NCBI GenBank assembly: GCA_026710795.1
Contig: JAPOQK010000021.1
Coordinates: 1 to 33,365, forward strand
From: Candidatus Poribacteria bacterium
GTDB lineage: Bacteria > Poribacteria > WGA-4E > WGA-3G
Direction of reading: 5' to 3'
DNA length: 33,365 bases
How positions within the stretch are numbered: position 1 is the first letter of the stretch; the number at the start of each line of letters is the position of its first letter. The notes under the pieces are model-generated. The model was not told the DNA's origin. It saw only the letters and a list, made by a program, of their open reading frames with translations, and searched no databases. Shown here piece after piece: positions 6,142 to 15,840 of the stretch. Made by a program: the position numbers and the translations under genes.

Positions 6142-8844
6142 ATGTACAACGACTTTCACGCATTTAATAACCTGTCTGATGAAGAGTTGATTCAACTTGT
6201 ACAAAATAGGAACGAAGCAGCTTTTGCGGAACTCATTTCTCGCTATACACCACGGATTAGAGGTGTCATTGCGGCTAATTCGAGAGAACTTCGAGACGGT
6301 GAAGAAATTCATATAGACATCTGGATATCTGTATGGCAAAATATCAGTGAACTCAGGAACGTAGATAGTTTCGGTGCATGGCTGCATCGTATTGCATATA
6401 ACGCCTGTAAGCGGTACTACACTTTGGCAAGAAAATCCCGTAGTGAAATACCGCATCAACACTCCGTGATAGTTGAAAATATTGACCAATATGCTGCAGC
6501 GCGATATAGAGAAGCACAATTGATTGCTGATGTAAGAGAAACTATACATCACCTACCACAAAAGGTGCGTTCTGTTGCAGAATTGTTTTACTTAGAATCG
6601 TGGAGTATCAAAGAAATCTCGGATGAGTTCAACCTTGCCATTGGTACAGTTAAAACGAAATTAAGAGAGGTACGAACACTTCTCCGTGAAGAATTTGATA
6701 CAGAATCAATAAGAGGAACAGTAATGTCTTCAATAAATGTTGAACCACATAAGCCAATACATATTGAAAAGAATAAAGAAGAACCAAGTTTAATACCCGC
6801 TCAGCTGAATGTTGCTGCGAACGATCCTACAGGAGGTACTTGGGCACTACCGGAGGGTGCAATTGTAAGGTTTGGTAAAAGTTGTACAGCAGGTGTCAAA
6901 CTTTCACCTGATGGAACACATTTTGCTATAGCTACTTCGATTGGATTATGGTGGTATGATGTTTCCTCAGTGTCGCCTATTTCGTTATGGGATTCGAGGA
7001 AAGGACATATCAGTTCTATTGATTTTTCAACTGACGGCAAACATATCATTATATATACTAAGTACAGAACTATCAAGACTATCAAGGTAATGGATATTCA
7101 AACTGGAGAGTGCGTCAAGCAGCTTGATGATCATGATGCCGATGGAGATCTTGTATGTTCATCAAATGGAAAATGGGTTGCGACAGCAGGTGGGGATGGC
7201 GTTGTAAAGGTGTTGGATTTCCAAACTGGAGAGTGTATCGCTCAGATGGATCGTGGAGAACACAAGTGGCAATCGAACGATATTGACAAACTCCAATTTT
7301 CGCCGGACGGCAAATTACTTGCCGCTGCCGTAGGGAATCCATATCTTTATTCAAACAACGAACTTTTAAACCCTGATGTAGAGGCACCTCAAATTTATGT
7401 TTGGTGTCCTGAAACGGGTGAGGTGATACTCAAGTTTGCAGGAGCAGAATTTACATTTTCCTTGGACAGCCGTTTGTTAGCAGGAGCATGTCCTGACGAA
7501 ACCTTGAACGACGACAGAAGCGATGACCTTTTGGTCTCAGTATGGGATGTAACATCAAGGGAACTCCTTACACAATTTACAGGACATGATGATGAGATAG
7601 ATGCTGTCGCTTTTTCACCTTGTGGACAATTCGTTGCATCAAGTGACGGGATACTACGTGTGTGGAATATTGCAACAGGTTCAGAAGAGAAGTTTTTTTC
7701 TGACTTTCCTGACTATAACAATTATTTCTATTCAGAGGATGGAGAACTGTTTGCAATAATAATTCCCAGTTCACCTAACTTGTCATTTGAAGTATGGAAT
7801 GTAGAACGTCGTGAAAAGATATTTGAGATATCTGATATTGATGGTCTGGCATATTCTTTTGCCCGGATCTATATACAACAATTGGTTAAAACAGCATCCT
7901 ACAAACAGACAGATGCAAAAATACCGAAGTTCTCAACAGTGCGAGAACCTCAGTTCCCTCCGTGGATCGTGCTGCAGATAAATTGGTTGGATGACAAGAC
8001 ACTTGTGAGTAATGATAGCAATGGAATAGTGTTGTGGGATGTCGACAAGAAATGTTGCCGAGAGACAGTATCCATAGACGGATGGATGGATGCTTTCACC
8101 GTTCTAACATCTGGTAAAATACTGGTTTCTTATTTTCTTGAGGATAGCAAAGTGTGTGTTACCAGCATACCTGATAAGCTAATTGCTGAGTTCACTCTTC
8201 CTGATGAACTATTGGAATTGAATCGTTATCGTGCATTTGCCCCGACAGGTGAGTATTTTGCGACAGGAAGTAGGGAAGGCACAATCTATGTGTGGAATTT
8301 CAAGCAACCTGAGCACCCGATACGCCTAAAGGGACATACAGATTTCGTTTACAGAACTGCGTTTTCGTTGGATGGGAAACGACTCGTGAGTGGGGCAGCT
8401 GACGAGACTACCCGTGTATGGGATGTGGAATTAGGTGAAGAAATTGCCAGATTGCCTATGGACGAGTCTGACAGAGGGTGGGGATTTGTGTTCTCACCGT
8501 GCGGTAACTTTATCGCGGGCTCTTTGGATAATGAGATCCGTTTCTGGTGTGCTAATCAGTTCATAAAGGTCCGTTCAATACCGCAACCGGAGAAGAACAG
8601 CCAGACACATCCGCTTGCATTTTCACCGTGTGGACAGTATCTTGCAGCAGCGACTTGTTGGCAGGAGGGATCGGAAAATATGGCAATCCGGATATGGGAT
8701 GTGAATACAGTCGAACAAGTACATGCCTTCCATGGTCATAATTCACTTGTACAATCACTTGTCTTTTCACCAAATGGCTCAATGTTATCGGGTGGTTGTG
8801 ATAATGGCACAATCTTGGTGTGGAACTTGAAACCGTATCTATAA
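6142..8844 (+). CDS. ECF sigma factor (type 2) fused to 14-motif WD40 propeller (B family)
   Basis: 900 residues. The sigma domain is a more diverged ECF type. Region 2 reads DGEEIHIDIWISVWQNI, followed by AWLHRIAYNACKRYY near 79. Region 4 begins at about 138 (LPQKVRSVAELFYLES) and has GTVKTKLREVRTLL as its recognition helix. It closely parallels the sigma domain of the gene at 22658 and differs clearly from those of 3457, 13141 and 17840. The propeller half starts after W-x-LPEGAIVRFGKS near 234 and carries 14 WD motifs, many with SPCG in place of SPDG. No export signal is visible, so it is cytoplasmic. It is followed 19 bases later by its sigma-less twin at 8864, in one probable operon that also includes 10951. 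Codon 195 is an internal ATG with a ribosome site. Confidence 0.9.
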   Translation: MYNDFHAFNNLSDEELIQLVQNRNEAAFAELISRYTPRIRGVIAANSRELRDGEEIHIDIWISVWQNISELRNVDSFGAWLHRIAYNACKRYYTLARKSRSEIPHQHSVIVENIDQYAAARYREAQLIADVRETIHHLPQKVRSVAELFYLESWSIKEISDEFNLAIGTVKTKLREVRTLLREEFDTESIRGTVMSSINVEPHKPIHIEKNKEEPSLIPAQLNVAANDPTGGTWALPEGAIVRFGKSCTAGVKLSPDGTHFAIATSIGLWWYDVSSVSPISLWDSRKGHISSIDFSTDGKHIIIYTKYRTIKTIKVMDIQTGECVKQLDDHDADGDLVCSSNGKWVATAGGDGVVKVLDFQTGECIAQMDRGEHKWQSNDIDKLQFSPDGKLLAAAVGNPYLYSNNELLNPDVEAPQIYVWCPETGEVILKFAGAEFTFSLDSRLLAGACPDETLNDDRSDDLLVSVWDVTSRELLTQFTGHDDEIDAVAFSPCGQFVASSDGILRVWNIATGSEEKFFSDFPDYNNYFYSEDGELFAIIIPSSPNLSFEVWNVERREKIFEISDIDGLAYSFARIYIQQLVKTASYKQTDAKIPKFSTVREPQFPPWIVLQINWLDDKTLVSNDSNGIVLWDVDKKCCRETVSIDGWMDAFTVLTSGKILVSYFLEDSKVCVTSIPDKLIAEFTLPDELLELNRYRAFAPTGEYFATGSREGTIYVWNFKQPEHPIRLKGHTDFVYRTAFSLDGKRLVSGAADETTRVWDVELGEEIARLPMDESDRGWGFVFSPCGNFIAGSLDNEIRFWCANQFIKVRSIPQPEKNSQTHPLAFSPCGQYLAAATCWQEGSENMAIRIWDVNTVEQVHAFHGHNSLVQSLVFSPNGSMLSGGCDNGTILVWNLKPYL
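6712..6726 (+). promoter_or_regulatory. Internal ribosome site and start at the sigma/propeller joint
   Basis: AGAGGA (6712-6717) is followed after 6 bases by an in-frame ATG (6724), codon 195. It sits directly after the last sigma region 4 residues and before the propeller signature. Confidence 0.4.
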
Positions 8845-8863
8845 AGGATAAAGATTAATTACA

Positions 8864-10936
8864 ATGAATAATACAAGACCTGCGGAATTAAATATAATTG
8901 CGAGTGACCCTATCGGGAACACTTGGGGATTACCAGAAGGCGGTATTGTGCGATTTGGAACAGGTAGACTTAACAGAGTGGAACTTTCACTTTGTCCTGA
9001 TGTCAGGTATCTCGCCATTGGCACTGGTGTAGGTCTATGGTGGTATGATACCACGTCTATGTTGCCGATATCGCTCTGGGAAAAAGAAAGAGGGCTTATT
9101 GATTCAGTTAATTTCTCTCATGATGGCAGACAGATTGTGATTTGCAATTGGGATCGTATCATTAAGGTCATGGATGTTCAAACCGCAGAATGTATCTATG
9201 AAATGGAAGTGCAAGGTTCAAATTTCACCTTATCATCAAACTGCAAGTGGATTGCATCATCTGATGGACAAGGAATTGTTAGAGTATATGATATACAGAA
9301 AGGTAAAATTTTAGCACAGATGGATCGAGGACAACATAAATGGAAGTCAAACGATATTTCTCATCTTGAATTTTCACCAGATGGTAACCTCCTTGCTAGC
9401 ACAGCACAAAATCAAAAATTCTGGTCGGCTGACGATGACCGTGTGCCTATCCCCGACAGAGAAGGTGAACAAACATACCTATGGCATCCGGAAACGGGTG
9501 AGGTAATTCTCAAGTTGGCAGGAAGAAATTTCGTCTTTTCGGCAGATAGCTGTTTGTTGGCAGGCGCATCTCCGGATGATTCCGATTCCACCAGTGATGT
9601 TAAGCGTATTGACCGCTGTGTTTCAGTGTGGGATATTAAGAACAGGGAGCGTATTGCCCACTTCACAGAACATGACGATTGGGTACAGGCTATCACTTTT
9701 TCACCGTGTGGCAAGTTCATCGCTTCATGTGATGAAACGCTGCGAGTATGGGAATTGGCAACAGGCAGGCAAAAGATGGCGCATGAAAATTGTTATGATT
9801 CTTTCTATTCCCCGGATGGTGTGCTATTTGGGTTTGTATTTCCTTCCGATGATACGATAGAGGTTTGGAACATGGATTCTCAGCAAAAAGTGCTGGAACT
9901 ACCTCAAAGTTTTAATTTTGAATTAGTAAAAAGTAAGGTTTTCACTTACATGCGAGAACATCAATTCCATATCGCTGATGTAATTTCTAACAAACAAGCA
10001 AATGGCATGCAGTGGACACTTCCAATAGAACATAGAATCTCCTTTTCTATGCCAGATCCACTGGTAGAGTGGATAGATGATCAGACCCTGGCAAGTGGGA
10101 GCCTTAGGCAAGGTATCGTGTTATGGGATATTGTGGAAAAACGGGTTCGTGAAAGGTTGTTAGATGGGGAATATATCCATATCTTCACAGTTCTACCTGA
10201 CGGAAAAATGTTAGCTGCCTTGGTTTGCTCTCAATACGACGCGACTAAGATATGGGATGTTGCAAACCCTGAAAAACCCATCGCTGAGTTTCATACAAAT
10301 TTGTGGTGGGAACGTCACCAAGCGTTTTCTCCTACAGGTGATCGTATGGCTGCAGGGAGTAACGATGGTCCAGTTTATGTCTGGAATTTACAACAACCTG
10401 AGCATCCAATGATACTGACTGGACATGCTAAGAAGCATATTTACTCACTTGCTTTTTCACCAGATGGCAAACGTTTGGTGACTGGCTCAGATGACAACAC
10501 CGCGAGATTATGGGATTTAGAGTTAGGTAAGCAAATCACCATACTGCCTATGGATGAACATCATTTACCGATAAAAGTATTGTTTTCGCCTTGTGGTAAC
10601 ATAATAGCTGGAGGGTTGGGCAACGAAATCCGTTTGTGGTGTGCTGAGCAACTGACAACATTACTCACAATACCACAGCCAGACAATAACCAACGGACTT
10701 ATGCACTCGCTTTTTCACCGTGTAGTAATTATCTCGCATCGGGAACATGGTGGGAGAAGGGCATGCAAAAAATGGCTATCCGATTATGGGATGTTGCTAC
10801 AGGTGAGAATATCCATACTTTCTGCGGACATAACTCAGATGTGCAATCGCTTGCGTTTTCTCCAAATGGCACAATGTTAGCAAGTGGTGGTTTTGATGGT
10901 ACTATCATGGTGTGGGACTTGAAGCCGTATCTGTAG
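8864..10936 (+). CDS. Sigma-less 14-motif WD40 propeller protein (B family)
   Basis: 690 residues, a paralog of the propeller half of the preceding gene with no sigma domain. It begins MNNTRPAELN, and from ELNIIASDPIGNTWGLPEGG onward it runs parallel to the AQLNVAANDPTGGTWALPEG segment of its neighbour. Fourteen WD motifs can be counted, from LWWYDT to IMVWDL, consistent with two 7-bladed rings. No signal peptide or membrane segment is present. The start codon has only a distant AAAGGA, so translation may depend on coupling with the upstream gene, whose stop is 19 bases away. WD40 propellers bind other proteins. A natural guess is that it pairs or competes with the propeller of the sigma fusion, but nothing in the sequence proves that. 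Confidence 0.88.
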   Translation: MNNTRPAELNIIASDPIGNTWGLPEGGIVRFGTGRLNRVELSLCPDVRYLAIGTGVGLWWYDTTSMLPISLWEKERGLIDSVNFSHDGRQIVICNWDRIIKVMDVQTAECIYEMEVQGSNFTLSSNCKWIASSDGQGIVRVYDIQKGKILAQMDRGQHKWKSNDISHLEFSPDGNLLASTAQNQKFWSADDDRVPIPDREGEQTYLWHPETGEVILKLAGRNFVFSADSCLLAGASPDDSDSTSDVKRIDRCVSVWDIKNRERIAHFTEHDDWVQAITFSPCGKFIASCDETLRVWELATGRQKMAHENCYDSFYSPDGVLFGFVFPSDDTIEVWNMDSQQKVLELPQSFNFELVKSKVFTYMREHQFHIADVISNKQANGMQWTLPIEHRISFSMPDPLVEWIDDQTLASGSLRQGIVLWDIVEKRVRERLLDGEYIHIFTVLPDGKMLAALVCSQYDATKIWDVANPEKPIAEFHTNLWWERHQAFSPTGDRMAAGSNDGPVYVWNLQQPEHPMILTGHAKKHIYSLAFSPDGKRLVTGSDDNTARLWDLELGKQITILPMDEHHLPIKVLFSPCGNIIAGGLGNEIRLWCAEQLTTLLTIPQPDNNQRTYALAFSPCSNYLASGTWWEKGMQKMAIRLWDVATGENIHTFCGHNSDVQSLAFSPNGTMLASGGFDGTIMVWDLKPYL

Positions 10937-10950
10937 ACTAAGGAGATGTC

Positions 10951-13005
10951 ATGATGCCTGACAAAACATCAGTAATTTATTCACAAGTAGATGTTAATGA
11001 AAGTGATGTAACAACTTGGGAACTTCCTGAAGGTGCTATTGCGCGTTTGGGGCGCGGACGTGAGCCTGATTTCGATTTTTCACCCGATGGACAGTATCTT
11101 GCCATTGGCACATCATTAGGACTCTGGTTGTATGACCTTGCCGAGCTTTCCCCGATAGCACTTTGGGAGATACAACGCGGTATGGTAGGGTGTGTCGCCT
11201 TTTCACCTAATGGAAAATGGATTGCCACCAGCAATTCAGACAATATTTTAAAGGTATTGGATATACAGAATGGCGTGTGCCTAACGAAAGTAGAATCAGA
11301 TGAGTATATTACAGGACTGACCTTTTCGCCTGATAATCAATATATCGCAGCTGCATATTCCCGATCGTCAAAAGTAGAAATCTGGTATGCTGAAACAGGT
11401 GAACCGGTTGTCCAATTCACTGCAGACACTGAAGAAGCATCTTTCTTTAGACCTATTAGTTTTTCACCTGATACTCGATTGATAGTATCTACATGCAGAT
11501 TCAATACCACTGACGAGGGGTATTCTGTAATCGTGTGGAATATGGAAAGTAGAGAACAAATCGCGTGTTTCTCAGCACACACCAAATGGATCTCAACAAT
11601 TTGCTTTTCACCGTGTGGTAAGTTCCTCGTCTCTGGTGGTGAAGATGGCACAGTAAATCTGTGGGATGTTAATACTTGGCAAAAAGTGCAGACATATTCA
11701 GATTATGGTGATGTGTATCGTATCATTCCCTCCTATACACCAGATGGTATTCTACGCGCAGCAATTATCAATTATGACGAATCTGCTCCCGTCACTATCT
11801 CTGTCTGTGACCTTGAAAGTGGTGAGGAAATTTATAACGACCAAGTTTGGGGCAATACTGTTCAATTCTGTGATGCAGATGATTGGGGTAACTTTCTCGT
11901 ATTTTCAAACGGTTCGCAACTTGCTTACGAATGCAGACATGATTTCATCAACGTATGGACACCTGAATATCCATATAAGCGACAGTTTACTCATTCACCT
12001 ATTTCATTTCCTGCATCTACACATTCACCAAAGGCGTTTCCGACATTTGCAGTGTTTACGGATGATGGCAAAACATTAGCAGTAAAACATCATCATGAAG
12101 GTGTTGTGTTATGGGATATAGCAAGTAGACGTTCACGTCCTGCAATAACAGTGGAATCTGCAGGAAAAAACCAGTTTTTATATAAAACTGAAAGTGGTAA
12201 ACTCTATGTTGCAAGTATCAAAGATGATAATGTTATGCTCTGGGAGGTTGATGGAAATGGTATTCCACTAATTGAAGGAACGGAACGCAAATATTGGAGT
12301 GCATTCCCTGCTTTATCACCAACTGGTAAATTATTTGCTTATGCAGATGAAGAAGGTAATATCAAAGTGTGGGATGTAGATAGTGGAAATCAACTCTATG
12401 AACTGAAACATCCACTTGGACAAAGTGACGACGATGATGACGAAGAGGATGATACAATCTGTGATTTGCAATTCAGTTTTGATGGAAAAATACTTGCAAG
12501 TGAATCAGATTATCCGTGCGCGCATGTTATTTCGTGGGACATGGAACGTGGCGAAGAGATTGATAATTCTCTAAGCGATAATGCTGCTACACGCATCCGC
12601 GGAAGACTCGTCTTTAGGCATTTGAAACCAAGATCTCGTGAGGTTGTCCATATATCTCATGATAGGAAGTATTTATCTTCCATCGGAAATAACCCATACT
12701 TGTATGATGTGAAACAGAATGATTACCTTACTCGGTTTTCTCTACCTAAAGGGTTAGAAGATATGTTTTGGGTTGCTGAATTTTCCATGTGTGGAAAATA
12801 TTTTGCAGCTGGGACATGGTGGCATGAAGGTATGGAGAAAATGGTAATTTGTTTATATGAAGTTGAAACCGGAAAACAGATTGCTACATTTAAAGGACAT
12901 TCAACAGATGTACATGCACTTGCCTTCTCTCCAGACAACAAAATATTAGCCAGTACAAGTTATGATGGTACTATCCTGCTATGGGATCTTACACCTTATA
13001 TATAG
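10951..13005 (+). CDS. Sigma-less 14-motif WD40 propeller protein (A family)
   Basis: 684 residues, most like the propeller of the fusion at 3457, not of its direct neighbours. Shared marks include DVTTW-x-(L/I)-x-EGAIARLGRG, GLWLYDL--LSPIALWE, a stretch around YRIIPSYT-DGILRAA, and an acidic loop, here SDDDDDEEDD near residue 492. Fourteen WD motifs run to ILLWDLTPYI at the C-terminus. There is no export signal. AAGGAG at 10940-10945 serves either the ATG at 10951 or the one at 10954. It is 14 bases after the previous gene, so probably the last gene of the operon starting at 6142. The AGTACAAG-free gap after it carries the next ECF promoter. Confidence 0.88.
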   Translation: MMPDKTSVIYSQVDVNESDVTTWELPEGAIARLGRGREPDFDFSPDGQYLAIGTSLGLWLYDLAELSPIALWEIQRGMVGCVAFSPNGKWIATSNSDNILKVLDIQNGVCLTKVESDEYITGLTFSPDNQYIAAAYSRSSKVEIWYAETGEPVVQFTADTEEASFFRPISFSPDTRLIVSTCRFNTTDEGYSVIVWNMESREQIACFSAHTKWISTICFSPCGKFLVSGGEDGTVNLWDVNTWQKVQTYSDYGDVYRIIPSYTPDGILRAAIINYDESAPVTISVCDLESGEEIYNDQVWGNTVQFCDADDWGNFLVFSNGSQLAYECRHDFINVWTPEYPYKRQFTHSPISFPASTHSPKAFPTFAVFTDDGKTLAVKHHHEGVVLWDIASRRSRPAITVESAGKNQFLYKTESGKLYVASIKDDNVMLWEVDGNGIPLIEGTERKYWSAFPALSPTGKLFAYADEEGNIKVWDVDSGNQLYELKHPLGQSDDDDDEEDDTICDLQFSFDGKILASESDYPCAHVISWDMERGEEIDNSLSDNAATRIRGRLVFRHLKPRSREVVHISHDRKYLSSIGNNPYLYDVKQNDYLTRFSLPKGLEDMFWVAEFSMCGKYFAAGTWWHEGMEKMVICLYEVETGKQIATFKGHSTDVHALAFSPDNKILASTSYDGTILLWDLTPYI

Positions 13006-13074
13006 ACGATAAAGGACTATGAAAAGAGTTGTAGGGAAAAAATAAAAAAGAAATTGTTTCAATTATGACAATCA

Positions 13075-13103
13075 TGCAACCTGACCACCTGAAAATCGCG
13101 TCA
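13075..13103 (+). promoter_or_regulatory. ECF-type promoter, type 1 (TGCAACC-N17-CGTCA)
   Basis: TGCAACC (13075-13081) and CGTCA (13099-13103) are 17 bases apart. The preceding bases extend the match to TGACAATCATGCAACC, identical to the sequence at 30144-30159. There are 37 bases between the -10 box and the ATG at 13141, the same as at 3457. Confidence 0.7.
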
Positions 13104-13140
13104 TTAATTACTGTATGTCCATGTAATTATGAGGTATCTA

Positions 13141-15786
13141 ATGAAGAAAAGCGATGCTGAATTGATTGACGAAATCCTGTCAGGCGACGAGGATGCATTT
13201 AGTACCTTAGTGGAAAAATATCAAAAAAGTGTACATGCACTGGTATGGCGAAAAATCGGTGATTTCCATGTCGCAGAGGAAGTTACACAGGATACTTTCC
13301 TACAGGTATACAAGAAGTTACCCACCGTAAAAAACCCAAAACATTTTCCTGGATGGTTGTATGTAATAGCTAACAGACAATGCATTACTTGGCTACGCAA
13401 GAATGATAAACAAACTGAGCAATCCCTTGAAGCCACAAGACATGATACTTTGGAAGAAACTGCGTATGCGTGTTTTGTTTCGGAAAAACGTGAAGAAACA
13501 GAAGTTGAGAGACGACGTGTAGTGGTTGAAAAACTTCTGGAAAAGTTGCCAGAGAGCGAACGTACAGTAGTCATACTCCATTACCTTGGGGAAATGTCCT
13601 GTGATGCAATAGGCAAATTTTTAGGTGTATCTCCAAACACTGTCAAAAGTCGACTCAGGCGTGCGAGAAATCGTTTAAGAGAGAATGAATCACTTATCAT
13701 AAATACGCTCGGAAGTGTTAAATTATCCCCAAACCTATCTGATAATATTGCGAGGGATATTGCCAATGTTAGTCAGACATCTCCATCCGGAACAAAGCCG
13801 TTATTGCCGTTAGCATCTTTAGGGTCATCCTTATTATTGGTTATACTTCTGATTGGCGCGAGTAATCAATACTTGACTCAATTTCAGTTGCCATATAGTT
13901 ATGACGCACAATCAGAAACCACGATTGAAATTGTGGAATCACCATTCATGCTAAATATTATACCAAGACTGGATGTGCAAAATCGGTTAGGAAGAGAAGT
14001 TGATCGTGGGAAAGGTAACAACGATGGTCTACAAGAAGGAAATACATCTATGAAAAATAACCTTGCAAATGATTCTATACATTGGAAATTACCTGAAGGC
14101 GCAAAAGCCCGTCTTGGAAAAGGATGCCTATTTGAAGTTGCGTACTCTCCAGATGGCACACTACTTGCTGCTGCGGGAACGATCGGTATATGGATTTATG
14201 ATGGACGCACCGGTGAAGAACTCAACCTACTTACAGAACACATAGAAAGTGCTTCAGCAGTCGCTTTTAGTCCCGACAACCGACTTTTGGCAAGTAATGG
14301 TGGTGACAAAACTATCCTATTGTGGGATATACAAACTGGACAGCTTAAAACAACTCTTACGGGACATAATAAAATAGCAAATTCGGTTGCCTTTAGTCCT
14401 GATGGAAAAACCCTTGTAAGCGGTGCGAACGATGAAACTATTCGGTTGTGGGATGTAGCAACAGGTGAACTTCGTCTCACCTTTGCTGGACATGCAAATG
14501 ACGTATCTGAAGTGATGTATTCACCAGATGGTAAGATGCTTGTAAGTTTTGGAGGAGATGATATGATTCATCAATGGGATGCACACACCGGAGAATACAT
14601 TCGCTCACTTACTGGACATGAGAGTTATATTCATTCTATAGCATATTCTTCTGACGGCAAAACTATAGCAGCAGGTATTGATGATGGGACAATTCAAATA
14701 TGGGATTCCAACACCGGAAACCTTAAGACAACCTTAGCACATTCAACAAATTCCAATGGTGTTTGGTCGGTCGTATTCAGTCCGAATGGAAAAACTCTGG
14801 TTAGTAACGATTTCGCAGATGATATGATTCGGTTTTGGGATGTTGCTACTGGTGAACGTCTCAAAACCATTAAATGTCCTCCAGATACACCCAGAAATAT
14901 AGTTTTTTCACCAGACGGTAGTTTGTTGGTATATTCAGGTGAAGATGGTACACTTCGTTTTTGTGATGTTGCGACCAATGCTCCGATACATACCATTACA
15001 GGATACCCAGATATGATTTTTGATATGGTGTATTCTCCAGATGGTAGTAAGTTTGTTGCAGTCAGTGCTGGTCCCATCATTCAGATATGGGAAACTCACA
15101 CCAACAAGTTGATAAAAACATACTCTGTAGATGCCAGAAGAATTGATTGTATTGCTTATTCGCCAGATGGTAAAACACTTGCTTGCGGGGGTGTTACAAA
15201 TGCATACACTGGAGTTTGGTTTTTGAATACTGAAACAGGGGAAATTGAACGCGTTTTCAAAGAGCGTAAGGATACTATTGCAGCCGTTGCGTACAGTCCT
15301 GATGGGAAAATAATTGCGAGTGGAAGTGATGATACAGTGAGATTGTGGGATGTCAATACCGGTGAAACCATAAGAATTCTAACTGAGGAGAAGGATATTT
15401 TAGAAATACACTATTCTCCCGACGGGAAGATGCTTGTGAGTAAGAATTATTCAGGAATCCGTGTTTGGGACATAAATACAGGTGAAATCTTAAAAACCTT
15501 ACATTATAAAAACCTTACACCAGAGTTAGAAAAATATTGGGATGTATATTCACCTGATGGACAGCAATATGTTGGTATAGATGTAGTTGATTCAGAGGGT
15601 AAATTAGCGTTTTTCAATGCAGAAACTGGTGATGTGATTCAGAGTTTTGCCGTTGGACATAAAAGAAGTAATTGGGTAGATAATAGGTGGGAAGATGTTG
15701 GGTTATTTAAATATTCACCAGATGGACGCACCGTTGCCACGGCAGGATGGGACAGCACGATCCTTCTATATGATGTTCCGCAGTAA
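13141..15786 (+). CDS. Membrane-anchored ECF sigma (type 1)-WD40 fusion (C family), 13 WD motifs
   Basis: 881 residues. The ECF domain has region 2 with AEEVTQDTFLQVY and GWLYVIAN at 71, and region 4 from about 136 with NTVKSRLRRARNRL. A single hydrophobic helix follows at about 221-243 (LASLGSSLLLVILLIGAS), then a linker and W-x-LPEGAKARLGKG, then WD motifs. With sigma inside, the propeller should face outward. Only 13 WD motifs are found, against 14 in the near-copy at 17840: one blade around 15480-15640 is missing or fused, and the protein is 30 residues shorter. I place the start at 13141, not at the in-frame ATG at 13129. GAGG then lies 6 bases upstream, and both this spacing and the 37-base distance to the promoter match gene 3457. 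Codon 304 is an internal start. The secreted propeller gene at 15841 follows after 54 bases. Confidence 0.88.
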   Translation: MKKSDAELIDEILSGDEDAFSTLVEKYQKSVHALVWRKIGDFHVAEEVTQDTFLQVYKKLPTVKNPKHFPGWLYVIANRQCITWLRKNDKQTEQSLEATRHDTLEETAYACFVSEKREETEVERRRVVVEKLLEKLPESERTVVILHYLGEMSCDAIGKFLGVSPNTVKSRLRRARNRLRENESLIINTLGSVKLSPNLSDNIARDIANVSQTSPSGTKPLLPLASLGSSLLLVILLIGASNQYLTQFQLPYSYDAQSETTIEIVESPFMLNIIPRLDVQNRLGREVDRGKGNNDGLQEGNTSMKNNLANDSIHWKLPEGAKARLGKGCLFEVAYSPDGTLLAAAGTIGIWIYDGRTGEELNLLTEHIESASAVAFSPDNRLLASNGGDKTILLWDIQTGQLKTTLTGHNKIANSVAFSPDGKTLVSGANDETIRLWDVATGELRLTFAGHANDVSEVMYSPDGKMLVSFGGDDMIHQWDAHTGEYIRSLTGHESYIHSIAYSSDGKTIAAGIDDGTIQIWDSNTGNLKTTLAHSTNSNGVWSVVFSPNGKTLVSNDFADDMIRFWDVATGERLKTIKCPPDTPRNIVFSPDGSLLVYSGEDGTLRFCDVATNAPIHTITGYPDMIFDMVYSPDGSKFVAVSAGPIIQIWETHTNKLIKTYSVDARRIDCIAYSPDGKTLACGGVTNAYTGVWFLNTETGEIERVFKERKDTIAAVAYSPDGKIIASGSDDTVRLWDVNTGETIRILTEEKDILEIHYSPDGKMLVSKNYSGIRVWDINTGEILKTLHYKNLTPELEKYWDVYSPDGQQYVGIDVVDSEGKLAFFNAETGDVIQSFAVGHKRSNWVDNRWEDVGLFKYSPDGRTVATAGWDSTILLYDVPQ
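14036..14052 (+). promoter_or_regulatory. Internal ribosome site and start at the linker/propeller joint
   Basis: AAGGA (14036-14040) is 9 bases before an in-frame ATG (14050), located after the membrane helix. A product from here would be a soluble, sigma-less propeller beginning MKNNLANDSIHWKLPEG. Confidence 0.4.
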
Positions 15787-15840
15787 GTGTTAATGCATAA
15801 TATAGACAACAGATACAATCTTCAACGGAGTTAATATTAG

